DNA of 64,000 nt from contig CAJUCQ010000070.1 of NCBI GenBank assembly GCA_910584905.1, positions 1-64,000 of the forward strand. The letters run 5' to 3'. How positions within the stretch are numbered: the stretch's first letter is position 1; every line of letters starts with the position of its first letter. Made by a program: the position numbers and the translations under genes. The notes under the pieces are model-generated. The model was not told the DNA's origin. It ran no database searches and saw only the letters and a list, made by a program, of their open reading frames with translations. The DNA is from an uncultured Muribaculaceae bacterium (lineage in GTDB: Bacteria; Bacteroidota; Bacteroidia; Bacteroidales; Muribaculaceae). This document shows positions 41,053-49,486 of the stretch, in pieces.

Positions 41053-41442
41053 TTAAACTCTTCTTCTTTTGGGAGGACGGCATCCGTTGTGGGGGAGCGG
41101 AGTCACGTCGATGATTTCGGTGACTTCGATGCCGGCGCCGTGGATGTAGCGGATAGCTGCCTCACGACCGTTGCCGGGACCTTTGACGTAGGCCTTTACT
41201 TTGCGGAGACCGAGGTCGTAAGCGACCTTGGCGCAATCCTGTGCGGCCATCTGGGCGGCGTAGGGCGTGTTCTTCTTCGAACCGCGGAAGCCCATCTTGC
41301 CGGCGGAAGACCAAGAGATAACCTGACCTTCGCTGTTGGCGAGGCACACGATAATGTTGTTGAAAGACGAATGAACGTGGAGCTGGCCTTCTGCGCCAAC
41401 CTTGACGTTTCTCTTCTTTGCTGCGACTGTCTTTTTTGCCAT
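41053..41442 (-). CDS. rpsK: 30S ribosomal protein S11
   Basis: The 129-aa protein contains GQLHVHSSFNNIIVCLANSE, ISWSSAGKMGFRGSKKNTPY and the conserved C-terminus DVTPLPHNGCRPPKRRRV. It begins 9 nt after rpsM. It sits on the 30S platform near the mRNA exit. Confidence 0.98.
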   Translation of the reverse strand: MAKKTVAAKKRNVKVGAEGQLHVHSSFNNIIVCLANSEGQVISWSSAGKMGFRGSKKNTPYAAQMAAQDCAKVAYDLGLRKVKAYVKGPGNGREAAIRYIHGAGIEVTEIIDVTPLPHNGCRPPKRRRV

Positions 41443-41451
41443 AAATTACTA

Positions 41452-41832
41452 TTATTTAGTTGCTTTCTTCTTGTTAGCGACTGTTTTCTTGCGGCCCTTG
41501 CGGGTGCGGGCATTGTTTTTGGTGCTCTGGCCGCGCACGGGGAGGCCGATGCGGTGACGGATGCCGCGGTAGCAGCCGATGTCCATCAGGCGCTTGATGT
41601 TGAGCTGGATTTCGCTGCGGAGGTCGCCTTCGACCTTGTAGTCGGCGCCGATCACTTCGCGCACCTTGGCGGCTTCGTCGTCAGTCCAGTCCTGTACTTT
41701 CTTGGCGGGATCGATGCCTGCCTTGGAAAGGATGCTGAGGGCGGCGCTGCGGCCGATGCCGTAGATGTAGGTCAGCGAAATCTGACCCTGTTTGTTCTGG
41801 GGGAGGTCAACTCCCACGATTCTAACTGCCAT
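41452..41832 (-). CDS. rpsM: 30S ribosomal protein S13
   Basis: The 126-aa protein begins MAVRIVGVDLPQNKQGQISL, has the helix-two-turn-helix block YIYGIGRSAALSILSKAGI and the basic C-terminal tail GLPVRGQSTKNNARTRKGRK that reaches toward the P-site tRNA. It lies 39 nt after rpmJ, the usual Bacteroidetes order. Confidence 0.98.
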   Translation of the reverse strand: MAVRIVGVDLPQNKQGQISLTYIYGIGRSAALSILSKAGIDPAKKVQDWTDDEAAKVREVIGADYKVEGDLRSEIQLNIKRLMDIGCYRGIRHRIGLPVRGQSTKNNARTRKGRKKTVANKKKATK

Positions 41833-41871
41833 AAATCTTGTTGTCTATTTTTTCTGCAAAAATAACAAAAA

Positions 41872-41988
41872 TTATCCTTGACGTTGTTTGTACTTGGGGT
41901 TTTTCTTGTTGATGACATACAGACGGCCCTTGCGGCGCACGATCTTGCTGTCCGGGGTGCGTTTCTTAACAGATGCTCGAACTTTCAT
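41872..41988 (-). CDS. rpmJ: 50S ribosomal protein L36
   Basis: This 38-aa gene reads MKVRASVKKRTPDSKIVRRK at the N-terminus and ends NPKYKQRQG. The cysteine ligands of zinc-binding L36 are replaced (Ser and Asn at those places), so it is the zinc-free type. It sits between infA (121 nt upstream) and rpsM. Confidence 0.95.
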   Translation of the reverse strand: MKVRASVKKRTPDSKIVRRKGRLYVINKKNPKYKQRQG

Positions 41989-42050
41989 TTTCTTTTAGCG
42001 TATTTTGATGAGTTGGTAATCGAAGTAGGGGGAGGAGACGGGGGGAGGTG

Positions 42051-42109
42051 CGGCCCCGGGGGGCCGGGCGAAACAGTCCGCGGGGCGGCCGGGGCCGCCT
42101 GCGGCAGGC
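42051..42109 (-). repeat. GC-rich hairpins in the infA-rpmJ spacer
   Basis: Three short inverted repeats follow one another: 42051-42066 (CGGCCCC/GGGGCCG), 42084-42099 (GGCGGCC/GGCCGCC) and 42097-42109 (GCCTGC/GCAGGC). The last begins right at the infA stop codon. None has a U-tract on the minus strand, so they are more likely to affect RNA stability or processing than to terminate. Confidence 0.5.
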
Positions 42110-42328
42110 TTACTTGTAGCGGAATGCAATCCGGCCCTTGGAGAGGTCGTAGGGCGACATTTCTACGCGCACTTTGTCGCCGGGCAGTATCTTGATGTAG
42201 TGCATGCGCATCTTGCCTGAGATGTGGGCCGTGATTTCGTGGCCGTTCTCGAGTTCGACGCGGAACATTGCGTTGCTGAGTGCCTCGACGATGGTGCCGT
42301 CCTGTTCAATTGCTGATTGTTTTGCCAT
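42110..42328 (-). CDS. infA: Translation initiation factor IF-1
   Basis: The 72-aa protein is one OB-fold S1 domain with the classic blocks VEALSNAMFRVELENGHEI and GKMRMHYIKILPGDKVRVEM. It lies 12 nt after map. It binds the 30S A-site during initiation. Confidence 0.98.
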   Translation of the reverse strand: MAKQSAIEQDGTIVEALSNAMFRVELENGHEITAHISGKMRMHYIKILPGDKVRVEMSPYDLSKGRIAFRYK

Positions 42329-42340
42329 ATATCTGTGTCT

Positions 42341-43123
42341 TCAAATAAACTTATCTGTAATCGCTGCGTGAATGTAGTCGAAGGTTGTGAGTATCTCGAC
42401 TTCGTCGTTGATGATTGCAAGGGTGTGCTCGTAGTGGGCCGAGGGCTTGTGGTCGCGCGTGGAGCATTCCCAGCCGTTGCGGGCGATGACGACGTTGCGC
42501 GAGCCCATGTTGACCATCGGCTCGATGCAGATGCACATGCCGTTGCGGATGACCGGGCCGATGCCGCGACGTCCGTAGTTGGGCACTTCGGGCTCTTCGT
42601 GCATGCTCCGGCCGATGCCGTGGCCGCACATTTCGCGGACTATCGAGTAGTTGCGCCGCTCGCAGTAGGTCTGCACGGCATTGGCGATGTCGCCGATGCG
42701 GCCGCCGACGCGGCAGGCGCGGATGCCTTCGTAGAGCGATTCCTTGGTGGTGCGGCAGAGTGCTTTTTTCTCGGGGCTGATTTCGCCCACGGCGAAGGTG
42801 TAGCAGCTGTCGCCCATGAAGCCGTCCTTCTCGACCACCGTATCGAAGCCGACGATGTCGCCGTCGCGGAGTTCGTAGTCGGAGGGAAAGCCGTGCACAA
42901 TCATATCATTGACTTCGACGCAAAGCGCCCCCGGAAAGCCGTGGTATCCCAGACAGGCCGGACGTCCGCCGTTATCGCGCATGAATTCGCGTGCGATGGT
43001 GTCGATCCTTCGCGTCGAGATGCCGGGTTCGACCCAGCGGGCTATCTCGCCGAGGGTCTGCGACACGAGCGTGGCGGCTGCCCGCATGCGCTCGATTTCT
43101 TCCGGTGTCTTTAGATAAATCAT
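42341..43123 (-). CDS. map: Methionine aminopeptidase, type I
   Basis: The 260-aa protein has the metal-binding residues of MetAP: Asp in DIVGFDTVVEKDGFMGDSC (two aspartates), His in EMCGHGIGRSMHEEPEVPNY, Glu in CICIEPMVNMGS and the final Glu in NDEVEILTTFDY. It removes the initiator methionine co-translationally. It follows secY after a 118-nt spacer that holds a strong hairpin; adk, often found between these genes in other bacteria, is absent. Confidence 0.97.
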   Translation of the reverse strand: MIYLKTPEEIERMRAAATLVSQTLGEIARWVEPGISTRRIDTIAREFMRDNGGRPACLGYHGFPGALCVEVNDMIVHGFPSDYELRDGDIVGFDTVVEKDGFMGDSCYTFAVGEISPEKKALCRTTKESLYEGIRACRVGGRIGDIANAVQTYCERRNYSIVREMCGHGIGRSMHEEPEVPNYGRRGIGPVIRNGMCICIEPMVNMGSRNVVIARNGWECSTRDHKPSAHYEHTLAIINDEVEILTTFDYIHAAITDKFI

Positions 43124-43193
43124 CTTGATTCGATGTTGTGTAAATCTGTTTGTCTGTCCCGCGGCCTCTTTCCCGCCGGGGGAGGCGCGCTTC

Positions 43194-43227
43194 GGCGGTG
43201 CCGGACCTCTATGTGTCCGGCACCGCC
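43194..43227 (-). repeat. 13-bp perfect hairpin between secY and map
   Basis: GGCGGTGCCGGAC (43194-43206) and GTCCGGCACCGCC (43215-43227) form a perfect stem over an 8-nt loop, inside the ribosomal operon. No U-tract follows on the minus strand. It lies 14 nt after the secY stop codon and could protect the upstream mRNA end or attenuate transcription into map. Confidence 0.7.
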
Positions 43228-43241
43228 CGTTGCGGAGTATT

Positions 43242-44591
43242 TCAATAAGCCGAACCGGTCGTGCGGCCTTTGATCTTGCCTTCCTTCATCAGACCGTCAT
43301 AGTGGTGCATCATCAGATGCGACTCGATCTGCTGGAGGGTGTCGAGGACTACGCCTACCATAATTAGCAGCGAGGTGCCGCCGAAGAACTGGGCGAAGTT
43401 CTGGCTTATACCAAAGAAACGTGCGAAAGCCGGTAATATTGCGACGATGCCGAGAAAAATCGACCCGGGCAGCGTGATGCGGCTCATGATGGCGTCGAGG
43501 TATTCGGCGGTCTTCTTGCCGGGTTTGACGCCGGGGATGAATCCGTTGTTGCGCTTCATGTTCTCGGCCATTTCGGTGGGACGCACCGTGATGGCGGTGT
43601 AGAAGTAGGTGAAGGCGACGATGAGGATGAAGAAGACGGCGTTGTACCAGAAGCCGTTGATGTCAGTGAAAGCGTGGAAGAAGCCCGTCTCGCCTCCGCG
43701 GAAACCGGAGATGGCCATGGGGATGAACATGATGGCCTGAGCGAAGATGATGGGCATCACACCGGCGGCATTGACCTTCAGGGGGATGTACTGGCGGGCG
43801 CCGCCGTACTGGCGGTTGCCGACGATGCGCTTTGCATACTGCACGGGCACCTTGCGCGTGCCCTGCACGAGGAGGACGGCGCCTACGGTGACGGCGAACA
43901 GAAGCACAATCTCGATGATGAACATCACCAGACCGCCCTGCGAGCCGGATGCTCCGGGCAGACGGCTGATGAACTCATAGGAGAGCGCTCCCGGGAGACG
44001 GGCAATGATACCTACGAGGATGATGAAGGAGATACCGTTGCCGATGCCGCGGTCCGTGATGCGCTCGCCGAGCCACATGATGAACATCGAGCCGGCGGCG
44101 AGGATGATGGTCAGATACACGGTGGTCCAGAAGCCCATGTGGAGGCCGAGGCCTCCGGCTGCGGAGCTGGCCTGAATCTGAAGGTTGATCAGATACGAGG
44201 GGGCCTGAAGGACGAGGATGGCTACGGTGAGGTAGCGCGTGTACTGGTTCAGCTTCTGACGGCCGCTCTCGCCTTCGCGCTGCATCTTCTGGAAGGAGGG
44301 CAGAATCATGCCGCAGAGCTGAATCACGATGGAGGCCGTGATGTAGGGCATGATGCCGAGGGCGAAGATGGAGGCTTGGGAGAAGGCGCCGCCGGAGAAC
44401 ATGTCCAGAAGCTGCATCAGACCGCTCTTGTTCGTGAACGAAGCAAGGGCGTCGATTGCTGCCGGCGAGATGCCGGGCAACACGACGTAGCAGCCGAGGC
44501 GATATACCAGCACCAGCAGAAGGGTGATGCCGATACGGTCGCGGAGCTCCTTGATGGACCAGATGTTTTGGATGGTTTCGGTGAATCTCAT
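43242..44591 (-). CDS. secY: Protein translocase subunit SecY
   Basis: The 449-aa protein has ten membrane segments and the conserved blocks RLGCYVVLPGISPAAIDAL, LGIMPYITASIVIQL, GVMPIIFAQAIMFIP and NGFIPGVKPGKKTAEYLD. It forms the Sec channel in the inner membrane; SecDF, encoded at 20023-22911, assists it. It lies 2 nt after rplO. Confidence 0.98.
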   Translation of the reverse strand: MRFTETIQNIWSIKELRDRIGITLLLVLVYRLGCYVVLPGISPAAIDALASFTNKSGLMQLLDMFSGGAFSQASIFALGIMPYITASIVIQLCGMILPSFQKMQREGESGRQKLNQYTRYLTVAILVLQAPSYLINLQIQASSAAGGLGLHMGFWTTVYLTIILAAGSMFIMWLGERITDRGIGNGISFIILVGIIARLPGALSYEFISRLPGASGSQGGLVMFIIEIVLLFAVTVGAVLLVQGTRKVPVQYAKRIVGNRQYGGARQYIPLKVNAAGVMPIIFAQAIMFIPMAISGFRGGETGFFHAFTDINGFWYNAVFFILIVAFTYFYTAITVRPTEMAENMKRNNGFIPGVKPGKKTAEYLDAIMSRITLPGSIFLGIVAILPAFARFFGISQNFAQFFGGTSLLIMVGVVLDTLQQIESHLMMHHYDGLMKEGKIKGRTTGSAY

Positions 44592-44593
44592 GA

Positions 44594-45040
44594 TCAGAGG
44601 GTGTTAGCCTGTCCGCCGGCAGCTTCGATGGCAGCCTTTGCGGAGGCGGAGAAAGCGTTTGCTTCTACGGTGAGTGCGCGAGTTACGGCGCCGTTGCCGA
44701 GCACTTTGGCAAGCTGGTTGCGGCGGAGGTAGCCGGCGGCGCGAAGCTCTTCAAGGCCTACTTTCTCGAGGTTGCGGGCCGTAGCCACTGCCTCAATAAG
44801 ATCGAGATTGATTGCTTTATATTCTACGCGGTTGATATTCTTGAAACCGAATTTGGGGAGACGGCGCTGGAGGGGCATCTGACCGCCTTCGAAGCCGATT
44901 TTGCGGCTGTAGCCCGAACGCGACTTTGCGCCCTTGTGGCCGCGCGTCGATGTGCCGCCCTTGCCGCTGCCTGCGCCGCGGCCGATGCGGGTCTTGCGCT
45001 TTACGGAGCCTGCGGCCGGCTGGAGATTACTTAAGTCCAT
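44594..45040 (-). CDS. rplO: 50S ribosomal protein L15
   Basis: The 148-aa protein starts MDLSNLQPAAGSVKRKTRIG and has the Gly-rich GRGAGSGKGGTSTRGHKGAK and GGQMPLQRRLPKFGF motifs. It lies 50 nt after rpmD. Confidence 0.98.
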   Translation of the reverse strand: MDLSNLQPAAGSVKRKTRIGRGAGSGKGGTSTRGHKGAKSRSGYSRKIGFEGGQMPLQRRLPKFGFKNINRVEYKAINLDLIEAVATARNLEKVGLEELRAAGYLRRNQLAKVLGNGAVTRALTVEANAFSASAKAAIEAAGGQANTL

Positions 45041-45090
45041 GAGTCTGTTTATGAATCTTTAAGTTGGTTTATAATTGAGAGAGTCTGGGG

Positions 45091-45270
45091 TTATGCTTCG
45101 GTCACTTCCACGAGGTGGTGTACGGTCTGAACCATGCCGAGGATGGAGGGCGTGGCTTCCTTGACTACGCTGTGGTTCATCTTTCTGAGGCCGAGAGCGT
45201 CGAGAGTGCGCTTCTGGACTGCGGGGCAGTTGATGCGGCTCTTTATCTGGGTGATTTTGATTTTTGCCAT
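45091..45270 (-). CDS. rpmD: 50S ribosomal protein L30
   Basis: This 59-aa gene reads MAKIKITQIKSRINCPAVQK and continues TLDALGLRKMNHSV, the L30 signature, ending HHLVEVTEA. It lies 41 nt after rpsE. Confidence 0.96.
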   Translation of the reverse strand: MAKIKITQIKSRINCPAVQKRTLDALGLRKMNHSVVKEATPSILGMVQTVHHLVEVTEA

Positions 45271-45311
45271 TGTTGGTGTCTTTTAAGGAAATGTTGTACG
45301 ATAGTGGTTGC

Positions 45312-45830
45312 TTATCCCTTGAACACCTGCTCTACGGAGATGCCGCGGTTCTGGGCGACCTGAGCCGGGGAGCGCATTTCGTCGAGGGCGGCGATAGTGG
45401 CCTTGACGAGGTTGTGGGGGTTGGACGAGCCTTTGCTCTTGGCGAGGACGTCCGTGATGCCTACGCTCTCAAGGACGGCACGCATGGCGCCGCCGGCCTT
45501 CACGCCGGTACCGTGGCTTGCGGGTTTGAGGATGATGCGCGAACCGCCGAACTTGGCAATCTGTTCGTGGGGGATGGTGCCTCTGTGCACGGGAACCTTG
45601 ATGAGGTTCTTCTTGGCGGCTTCAACGCCCTTGGCGATTGCGGCCTGCACTTCGTTGGCTTTGCCGAGGCCCCAGCCTACGATGCCGTTTTCGTTACCTA
45701 CGACCACGATGGCGGCGAAGGTGAAGGTGCGGCCACCCTTGGTGACCTTGGTCACGCGGTTGATGGCCACGAGGCGATCCTTGAGTTCGAGGTCGCCGGT
45801 GGATTTAACTCGGTTGTTTCTCTTTGCCAT
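45312..45830 (-). CDS. rpsE: 30S ribosomal protein S5
   Basis: The 172-aa protein has the double-stranded-RNA-binding block KGGRTFTFAAIVVVGNENGI and the C-terminal block ILKPASHGTGVKAGGAMRAV. It lies 6 nt after rplR. Confidence 0.98.
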   Translation of the reverse strand: MAKRNNRVKSTGDLELKDRLVAINRVTKVTKGGRTFTFAAIVVVGNENGIVGWGLGKANEVQAAIAKGVEAAKKNLIKVPVHRGTIPHEQIAKFGGSRIILKPASHGTGVKAGGAMRAVLESVGITDVLAKSKGSSNPHNLVKATIAALDEMRSPAQVAQNRGISVEQVFKG

Positions 45831-45836
45831 AATCTC

Positions 45837-46178
45837 TTAGAATTTGAGGCCGGCTTCGCGAGCAGCGTCAGCCAGCGATTTAACACGACCGTGGAAAAGA
45901 TAACCGTTACGGTCAAAAACAACTTCGGTGATACCGGCCTCGAGGGCCTTCTGCGCGGCCTCGCGGCCTACGCGTGCGGCGATTTCGCTCTTGGTGCCTT
46001 CTTCGATGCCCTTGGAGGAAGCCGAAACGAGGGTCTTGCCTGCGAGGTCGTCGATGAACTGGACGTAAATCTGCTTGTTGCTGCGGAAGACGGTCATGCG
46101 CGGACGCTCGGCGGTGCCGGAAATCTTGCCGCGGATGCGCATCTTGATTTTATTTCTTCTTTGTATCTTGGAGAACAT
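45837..46178 (-). CDS. rplR: 50S ribosomal protein L18
   Basis: The 113-aa protein has KMRIRGKISGTAERPRMTVF, SNKQIYVQFIDDLAGKTLVS and the C-terminal FDRNGYLFHGRVKSLADAAR, all L18 blocks that bind 5S rRNA. It lies 18 nt after rplF. Confidence 0.97.
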   Translation of the reverse strand: MFSKIQRRNKIKMRIRGKISGTAERPRMTVFRSNKQIYVQFIDDLAGKTLVSASSKGIEEGTKSEIAARVGREAAQKALEAGITEVVFDRNGYLFHGRVKSLADAAREAGLKF

Positions 46179-46196
46179 GATATGCTGCGTTTAAAG

Positions 46197-46754
46197 TTAT
46201 TTGGCACCGGCCTTCTTACCGGACTTGCGGCGGATGATTTCACCGACAAACTTGATACCTTTGCCCTTGTAGGGTTCGGGCTTGCGCAGCGAGCGGATCT
46301 TGGCGCAAACCTGACCGAGGAGCTGCTTGTCGTCGCTGGTAAGGATGATCAGCGGGTTCTTGTTGCGCTCGCTCTTGGCTTCGACCTTTACTTCCGGCGG
46401 AAGCTTGATATATATTGCGTGGGAGAAGCCGAGCGACAGTTCGAGCACCTGGCCCGTGGCTGCGGCGCGGTAACCTACGCCTACGAGTTCCATTTCCTTG
46501 CGGTAGCCTTCCGAGACGCCAACGACCATGTTGTTGATGAGGGCGCGGAAAAGGCCGTGCTGCGCACGGTGTTCGCGGTCGTCGCTGGGACGGGTGAGCA
46601 CGACGTGGCCGTCTTCTACGGCTACTGTGAGTTCGGGATTTACGGCCTGCTTGAGCTCGCCGTTCTTGCCCTTGACGGTCACTACGTTGTCTTTGTCAAC
46701 CGTCACCGTTACGCCTGCGGGGATAGCAATGGGAGCTTTACCTATTCTTGACAT
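46197..46754 (-). CDS. rplF: 50S ribosomal protein L6
   Basis: The 185-aa protein begins MSRIGKAPIAIPAGVTVTVD and ends with the L6 signature PEPYKGKGIKFVGEIIRRKS. Two related domains fit the family. It lies 27 nt after rpsH. Confidence 0.98.
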   Translation of the reverse strand: MSRIGKAPIAIPAGVTVTVDKDNVVTVKGKNGELKQAVNPELTVAVEDGHVVLTRPSDDREHRAQHGLFRALINNMVVGVSEGYRKEMELVGVGYRAAATGQVLELSLGFSHAIYIKLPPEVKVEAKSERNKNPLIILTSDDKQLLGQVCAKIRSLRKPEPYKGKGIKFVGEIIRRKSGKKAGAK

Positions 46755-46781
46755 AATATTGTGTGGGGGTTTAGCGGTTGA

Positions 46782-47180
46782 TTAGTAAACGTAGCAAAGT
46801 ACTTCGCCGCCTACCTTGAGGTCAGCGGCCTTTTTGTTGGTCATTACGCCCTTGGAGGTCGAAAGGATGGCGATGCCGAGGCCGTTGAGGACGCGGGGCA
46901 TGTCCTTGTAGCCCGTGTACTGGCGAAGGCCGGGACGCGATACGCGCTTGAGGCCCTTGATGGCGTTTACACGGTCGACGGGGTCGTACTTGAGGGCGAT
47001 TTTGATAGTGCCTGCGGGCGTTTCGCCTTCGATGAATTTGTAGTTGAGGATGTAGCCCTGCTCGAAGAGGATGCGGGTGATCTCTTTCTTGAGGTTGGAG
47101 GCGGGGACTTCGACTACGCGGTGTCCGGCCTTGATGGCGTTCCTCAGTCTGGTCAGATAGTCTGCTATGGGATCAGTCAT
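46782..47180 (-). CDS. rpsH: 30S ribosomal protein S8
   Basis: The ATG ending at 47180 gives the expected 132 aa (MTDPIADYLTRLRNAIKAGH); the upstream in-frame codons are not used. The C-terminal block GIAILSTSKGVMTNKKAADL is diagnostic. S8 is the spc-operon repressor in some bacteria. A 232-nt spacer separates it from rpsN upstream. Confidence 0.97.
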   Translation of the reverse strand: MTDPIADYLTRLRNAIKAGHRVVEVPASNLKKEITRILFEQGYILNYKFIEGETPAGTIKIALKYDPVDRVNAIKGLKRVSRPGLRQYTGYKDMPRVLNGLGIAILSTSKGVMTNKKAADLKVGGEVLCYVY

Positions 47181-47412
47181 TGTGTTGTCTGTGGTTTTTA
47201 AATTGATTGGGTCAGTCGTCGAAGGCCTTTCGGGCATCCCGCCGTGGGGTTGGAGGAAGGAGCGGGCGGCCCTTGAGGTCTCAGACGCGGCTCAACAATA
47301 TTTAATAAACTCTCTCTCGGTCTTTGGGCTGCGGCCTAATATCCCCGCCGGGGGGATTGAGGCTGCCGCCGTTGTCGGATCGGGCTCGGCTGGTGGCGAG
47401 AGCGGGGATTTT
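47181..47412 (-). other. 232-nt spacer between rpsN and rpsH
   Basis: There is no gene here. A 6-bp hairpin (ATCCCC 47341-47346 with GGGGAT 47352-47357) is the clearest structure; I see no promoter of the TAnnTTTG type on the minus strand. Confidence 0.4.
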
Positions 47413-47724
47413 TTACCAGCTGGCCTTCTTAACTCCGGGGATGAGGCCGGCAGATGCCATTTCGCGGAACTGGATACGCGAGATGCCGAATTCGCGCATG
47501 TAACCCTTCGGACGACCGGTGATGGAGCAGCGGTTGTGCTTGCGGATGTACGACGAATTCTTGGGCAGGCTCTGCAGCTTCTGAGCGGCTTCGTATGCGT
47601 CTGCGCGGTTTTCTTCGTTTACGCCCGAGTTCACGATTTTCTTGAGCTCGGCGCGGCGCTGTGCATACTTGGCCACTAAGCGGTCGCGCTTTACTTCGCG
47701 CGCCTTCATGGATTCTTTAGCCAT
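47413..47724 (-). CDS. rpsN: 30S ribosomal protein S14
   Basis: The 103-aa protein contains RNRCSITGRPKGYMREFGIS-type sequence (here HNRCSITGRPKGYMREFGIS) and ends GLIPGVKKASW. It is the long form without CxxC pairs, so zinc-independent. It lies 15 nt after rplE. Confidence 0.97.
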   Translation of the reverse strand: MAKESMKAREVKRDRLVAKYAQRRAELKKIVNSGVNEENRADAYEAAQKLQSLPKNSSYIRKHNRCSITGRPKGYMREFGISRIQFREMASAGLIPGVKKASW

Positions 47725-47739
47725 AGGGGATGCTTGGGA

Positions 47740-48288
47740 TTATTTTTTTGCGTTCTTAAAGGGCAGGCCGAACTGTTTGAGGAGCTCGTAGCCTTCTTTG
47801 TCGGTCTTGGCCGAGGTCACGAAGGTGATGTTCATGCCCATGAGCTTGTTGATGTTGTCGATGTTGATTTCCGGGAAGATAATCTGCTCGGTGATGCCGA
47901 GGGTGTAGTTTCCGCGGCCGTCGAGCTTGCCTTCGATACCCTTGAAGTCGCGGATACGGGGCAGGGCCACACGGATCAGACGTTCCAGAAATTCATACAT
48001 GCGGTCGCGACGGAGGGTCACCATCACGCCGATGGGCATCTTTTTGCGGACTTTGAAGTTCGAGATGTCTTTCTTCGAGAGAGTGGCGACGGCTTTCTGG
48101 CCGGTGATGGCGGAGAGCTCGTTGATTGCGGTCTCGATGAGCTTCTTGTCCTGAGTGGCGGCGCCGAGGCCCTGATTGATGACAATCTTCTCAAGGCGGG
48201 GAACCTGCATCACCGTGGAGTATCCGAACTCTTTTTCGAGTGCGGGGACGATGCGCTCCTTGTAGTCTTTGCTGAGAGTGGTGCTCAT
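47740..48288 (-). CDS. rplE: 50S ribosomal protein L5
   Basis: The 182-aa protein has VPRLEKIVINQGLGAATQDK, KMPIGVMVTLRRDRMYEFLE and RDFKGIEGKLDGRGNYTLGI, all L5 blocks. It contacts 5S rRNA and the P-site tRNA. It lies 5 nt after rplX. Confidence 0.98.
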   Translation of the reverse strand: MSTTLSKDYKERIVPALEKEFGYSTVMQVPRLEKIVINQGLGAATQDKKLIETAINELSAITGQKAVATLSKKDISNFKVRKKMPIGVMVTLRRDRMYEFLERLIRVALPRIRDFKGIEGKLDGRGNYTLGITEQIIFPEINIDNINKLMGMNITFVTSAKTDKEGYELLKQFGLPFKNAKK

Positions 48289-48293
48289 TATGT

Positions 48294-48611
48294 TTATTTA
48301 ATTACCTCGTTGGATTTTACAGCGATACGAACTTTCTTGCCGTCCTTGCGCTCGATGCGGATGCGCGTGGGCTTGTCGCTCTTGGGGTCGAGGAGGGCGA
48401 TGTTCGAGATGTGGATGGGGGCTTCCTTTTTGATAAGGCCGCCTTGGGGATACTGGGCCGAAGGCTTTGTGGCCTTGGTGACAATGTTGACGCCTTCGAC
48501 GATGGCGCGCATCTTCGTGCGGTCAACCGAGAGAACGCGTCCCTTCTTGCCGCGGTCCTCGCCGGAGAGGACCTGTACCATATCACCCTTCTTGATGTTG
48601 ATCTTGCTCAT
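48294..48611 (-). CDS. rplX: 50S ribosomal protein L24
   Basis: The 105-aa protein has the KOW motif GDMVQVLSGEDRGKKGRVLS and PSAQYPQGGLIKKEAPIHIS. It is an early assembly protein near the exit tunnel. It lies 21 nt after rplN. Confidence 0.97.
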   Translation of the reverse strand: MSKINIKKGDMVQVLSGEDRGKKGRVLSVDRTKMRAIVEGVNIVTKATKPSAQYPQGGLIKKEAPIHISNIALLDPKSDKPTRIRIERKDGKKVRIAVKSNEVIK

Positions 48612-48632
48612 ATTTTCGAGATGGGTTTTTTA

Positions 48633-48998
48633 TTAAAGCACTTCGGGTGCGAGAGAAACAATCTTCATGTTGGTGGCGCGGAGCTCGCGGGCTACGGGGC
48701 CGAAGATACGGGTGCCGCGGAGTTCGCCGGCGTTGTTGAGAAGGACGCAGGCGTTGTCGTCGAAGCGGATATAGGAGCCGTCGGCACGACGGATTTCCTT
48801 GTTGGTGCGCACGACCACAGCCTTCGATACGGTGCCCTTCTTGACGTCAGAGCCGGGGATTACGCTCTTGACCGAAACGACGATGATGTCGCCGACCGAG
48901 GCGTAACGGCGGCCTGTGCCACCGAGGACGTGGATGCAGAGAGCTTCCTTTGCGCCGGAGTTGTCGGCGACGGTGAGGCGGGATTCTGTCTGGATCAT
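48633..48998 (-). CDS. rplN: 50S ribosomal protein L14
   Basis: The 121-aa protein starts MIQTESRLTVADNSGAKEAL and has VVRTNKEIRRADGSYIRFDD and GTRIFGPVARELR. It lies 2 nt after rpsQ. Confidence 0.98.
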   Translation of the reverse strand: MIQTESRLTVADNSGAKEALCIHVLGGTGRRYASVGDIIVVSVKSVIPGSDVKKGTVSKAVVVRTNKEIRRADGSYIRFDDNACVLLNNAGELRGTRIFGPVARELRATNMKIVSLAPEVL

Positions 48999-49000
48999 GA

Positions 49001-49261
49001 TTATTTAACTTTTTCGATGATTTCTACTAATCTCCAGCGCTTGGTCTTGCTGAGGGGACGGGTCTCCATGAGGCGCACGGTGTCGCCGACGGAGCATTCG
49101 TTGTTTTCGTCGTGGGCGTGGTATTTCTTGGTTTTGTTCACGAACTTACCGTAGATGGGATGTTTTTCCTTCCATTTGATGGTGACGGTAATCGTCTTGT
49201 CGCCCTTGTTGCTGGAAACAACGCCGATGCGCTCTTTGCGCAGATTTCTTTTTTCTTCCAT
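49001..49261 (-). CDS. rpsQ: 30S ribosomal protein S17
   Basis: I start at the ATG ending at 49261 (86 aa, MEEKRNLRKERIGVVSSNKG); six upstream in-frame residues fit the family poorly. HPIYGKFVNKTKKYHAHDEN and the C-terminal TRPLSKTKRWRLVEI are S17 blocks. It lies 21 nt after rpmC. Confidence 0.96.
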   Translation of the reverse strand: MEEKRNLRKERIGVVSSNKGDKTITVTIKWKEKHPIYGKFVNKTKKYHAHDENNECSVGDTVRLMETRPLSKTKRWRLVEIIEKVK

Positions 49262-49282
49262 TAGTGATGTAGCGTTCAAGGA

Positions 49283-49480
49283 TTACTTGTTGTTAATCTC
49301 GCGCTGGCGAAGCTCGGTCTTCACGCGGGCGATCATGCGGCGGTCGGCCGTAATCTTGGCGGGATTGTCCAGCGGGGTCACGGCGTGGTTGATGCACATC
49401 TGGCGATACTCCTTCTCCATCTGCGCGAGACGCTCGAGCAGATCGGCCGTGGTCATTTCTTTGATTTCTTCTTTCTTCAT
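49283..49480 (-). CDS. rpmC: 50S ribosomal protein L29
   Basis: The 65-aa helical protein starts MKKEEIKEMTTADLLERLAQ and has NPAKITADRRMIARVKTELR, the L29 helical hairpin. It lies 6 nt after rplP and sits at the exit tunnel. Confidence 0.95.
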   Translation of the reverse strand: MKKEEIKEMTTADLLERLAQMEKEYRQMCINHAVTPLDNPAKITADRRMIARVKTELRQREINNK

Positions 49481-49486
49481 GGGAGA

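Noticed and set aside
45264..46751. 495-aa plus-strand frame opposite rpsE, rplR and rplF
   Set aside because: Shadow of ribosomal genes in GC-rich DNA with few stop codons; no recognisable motif.
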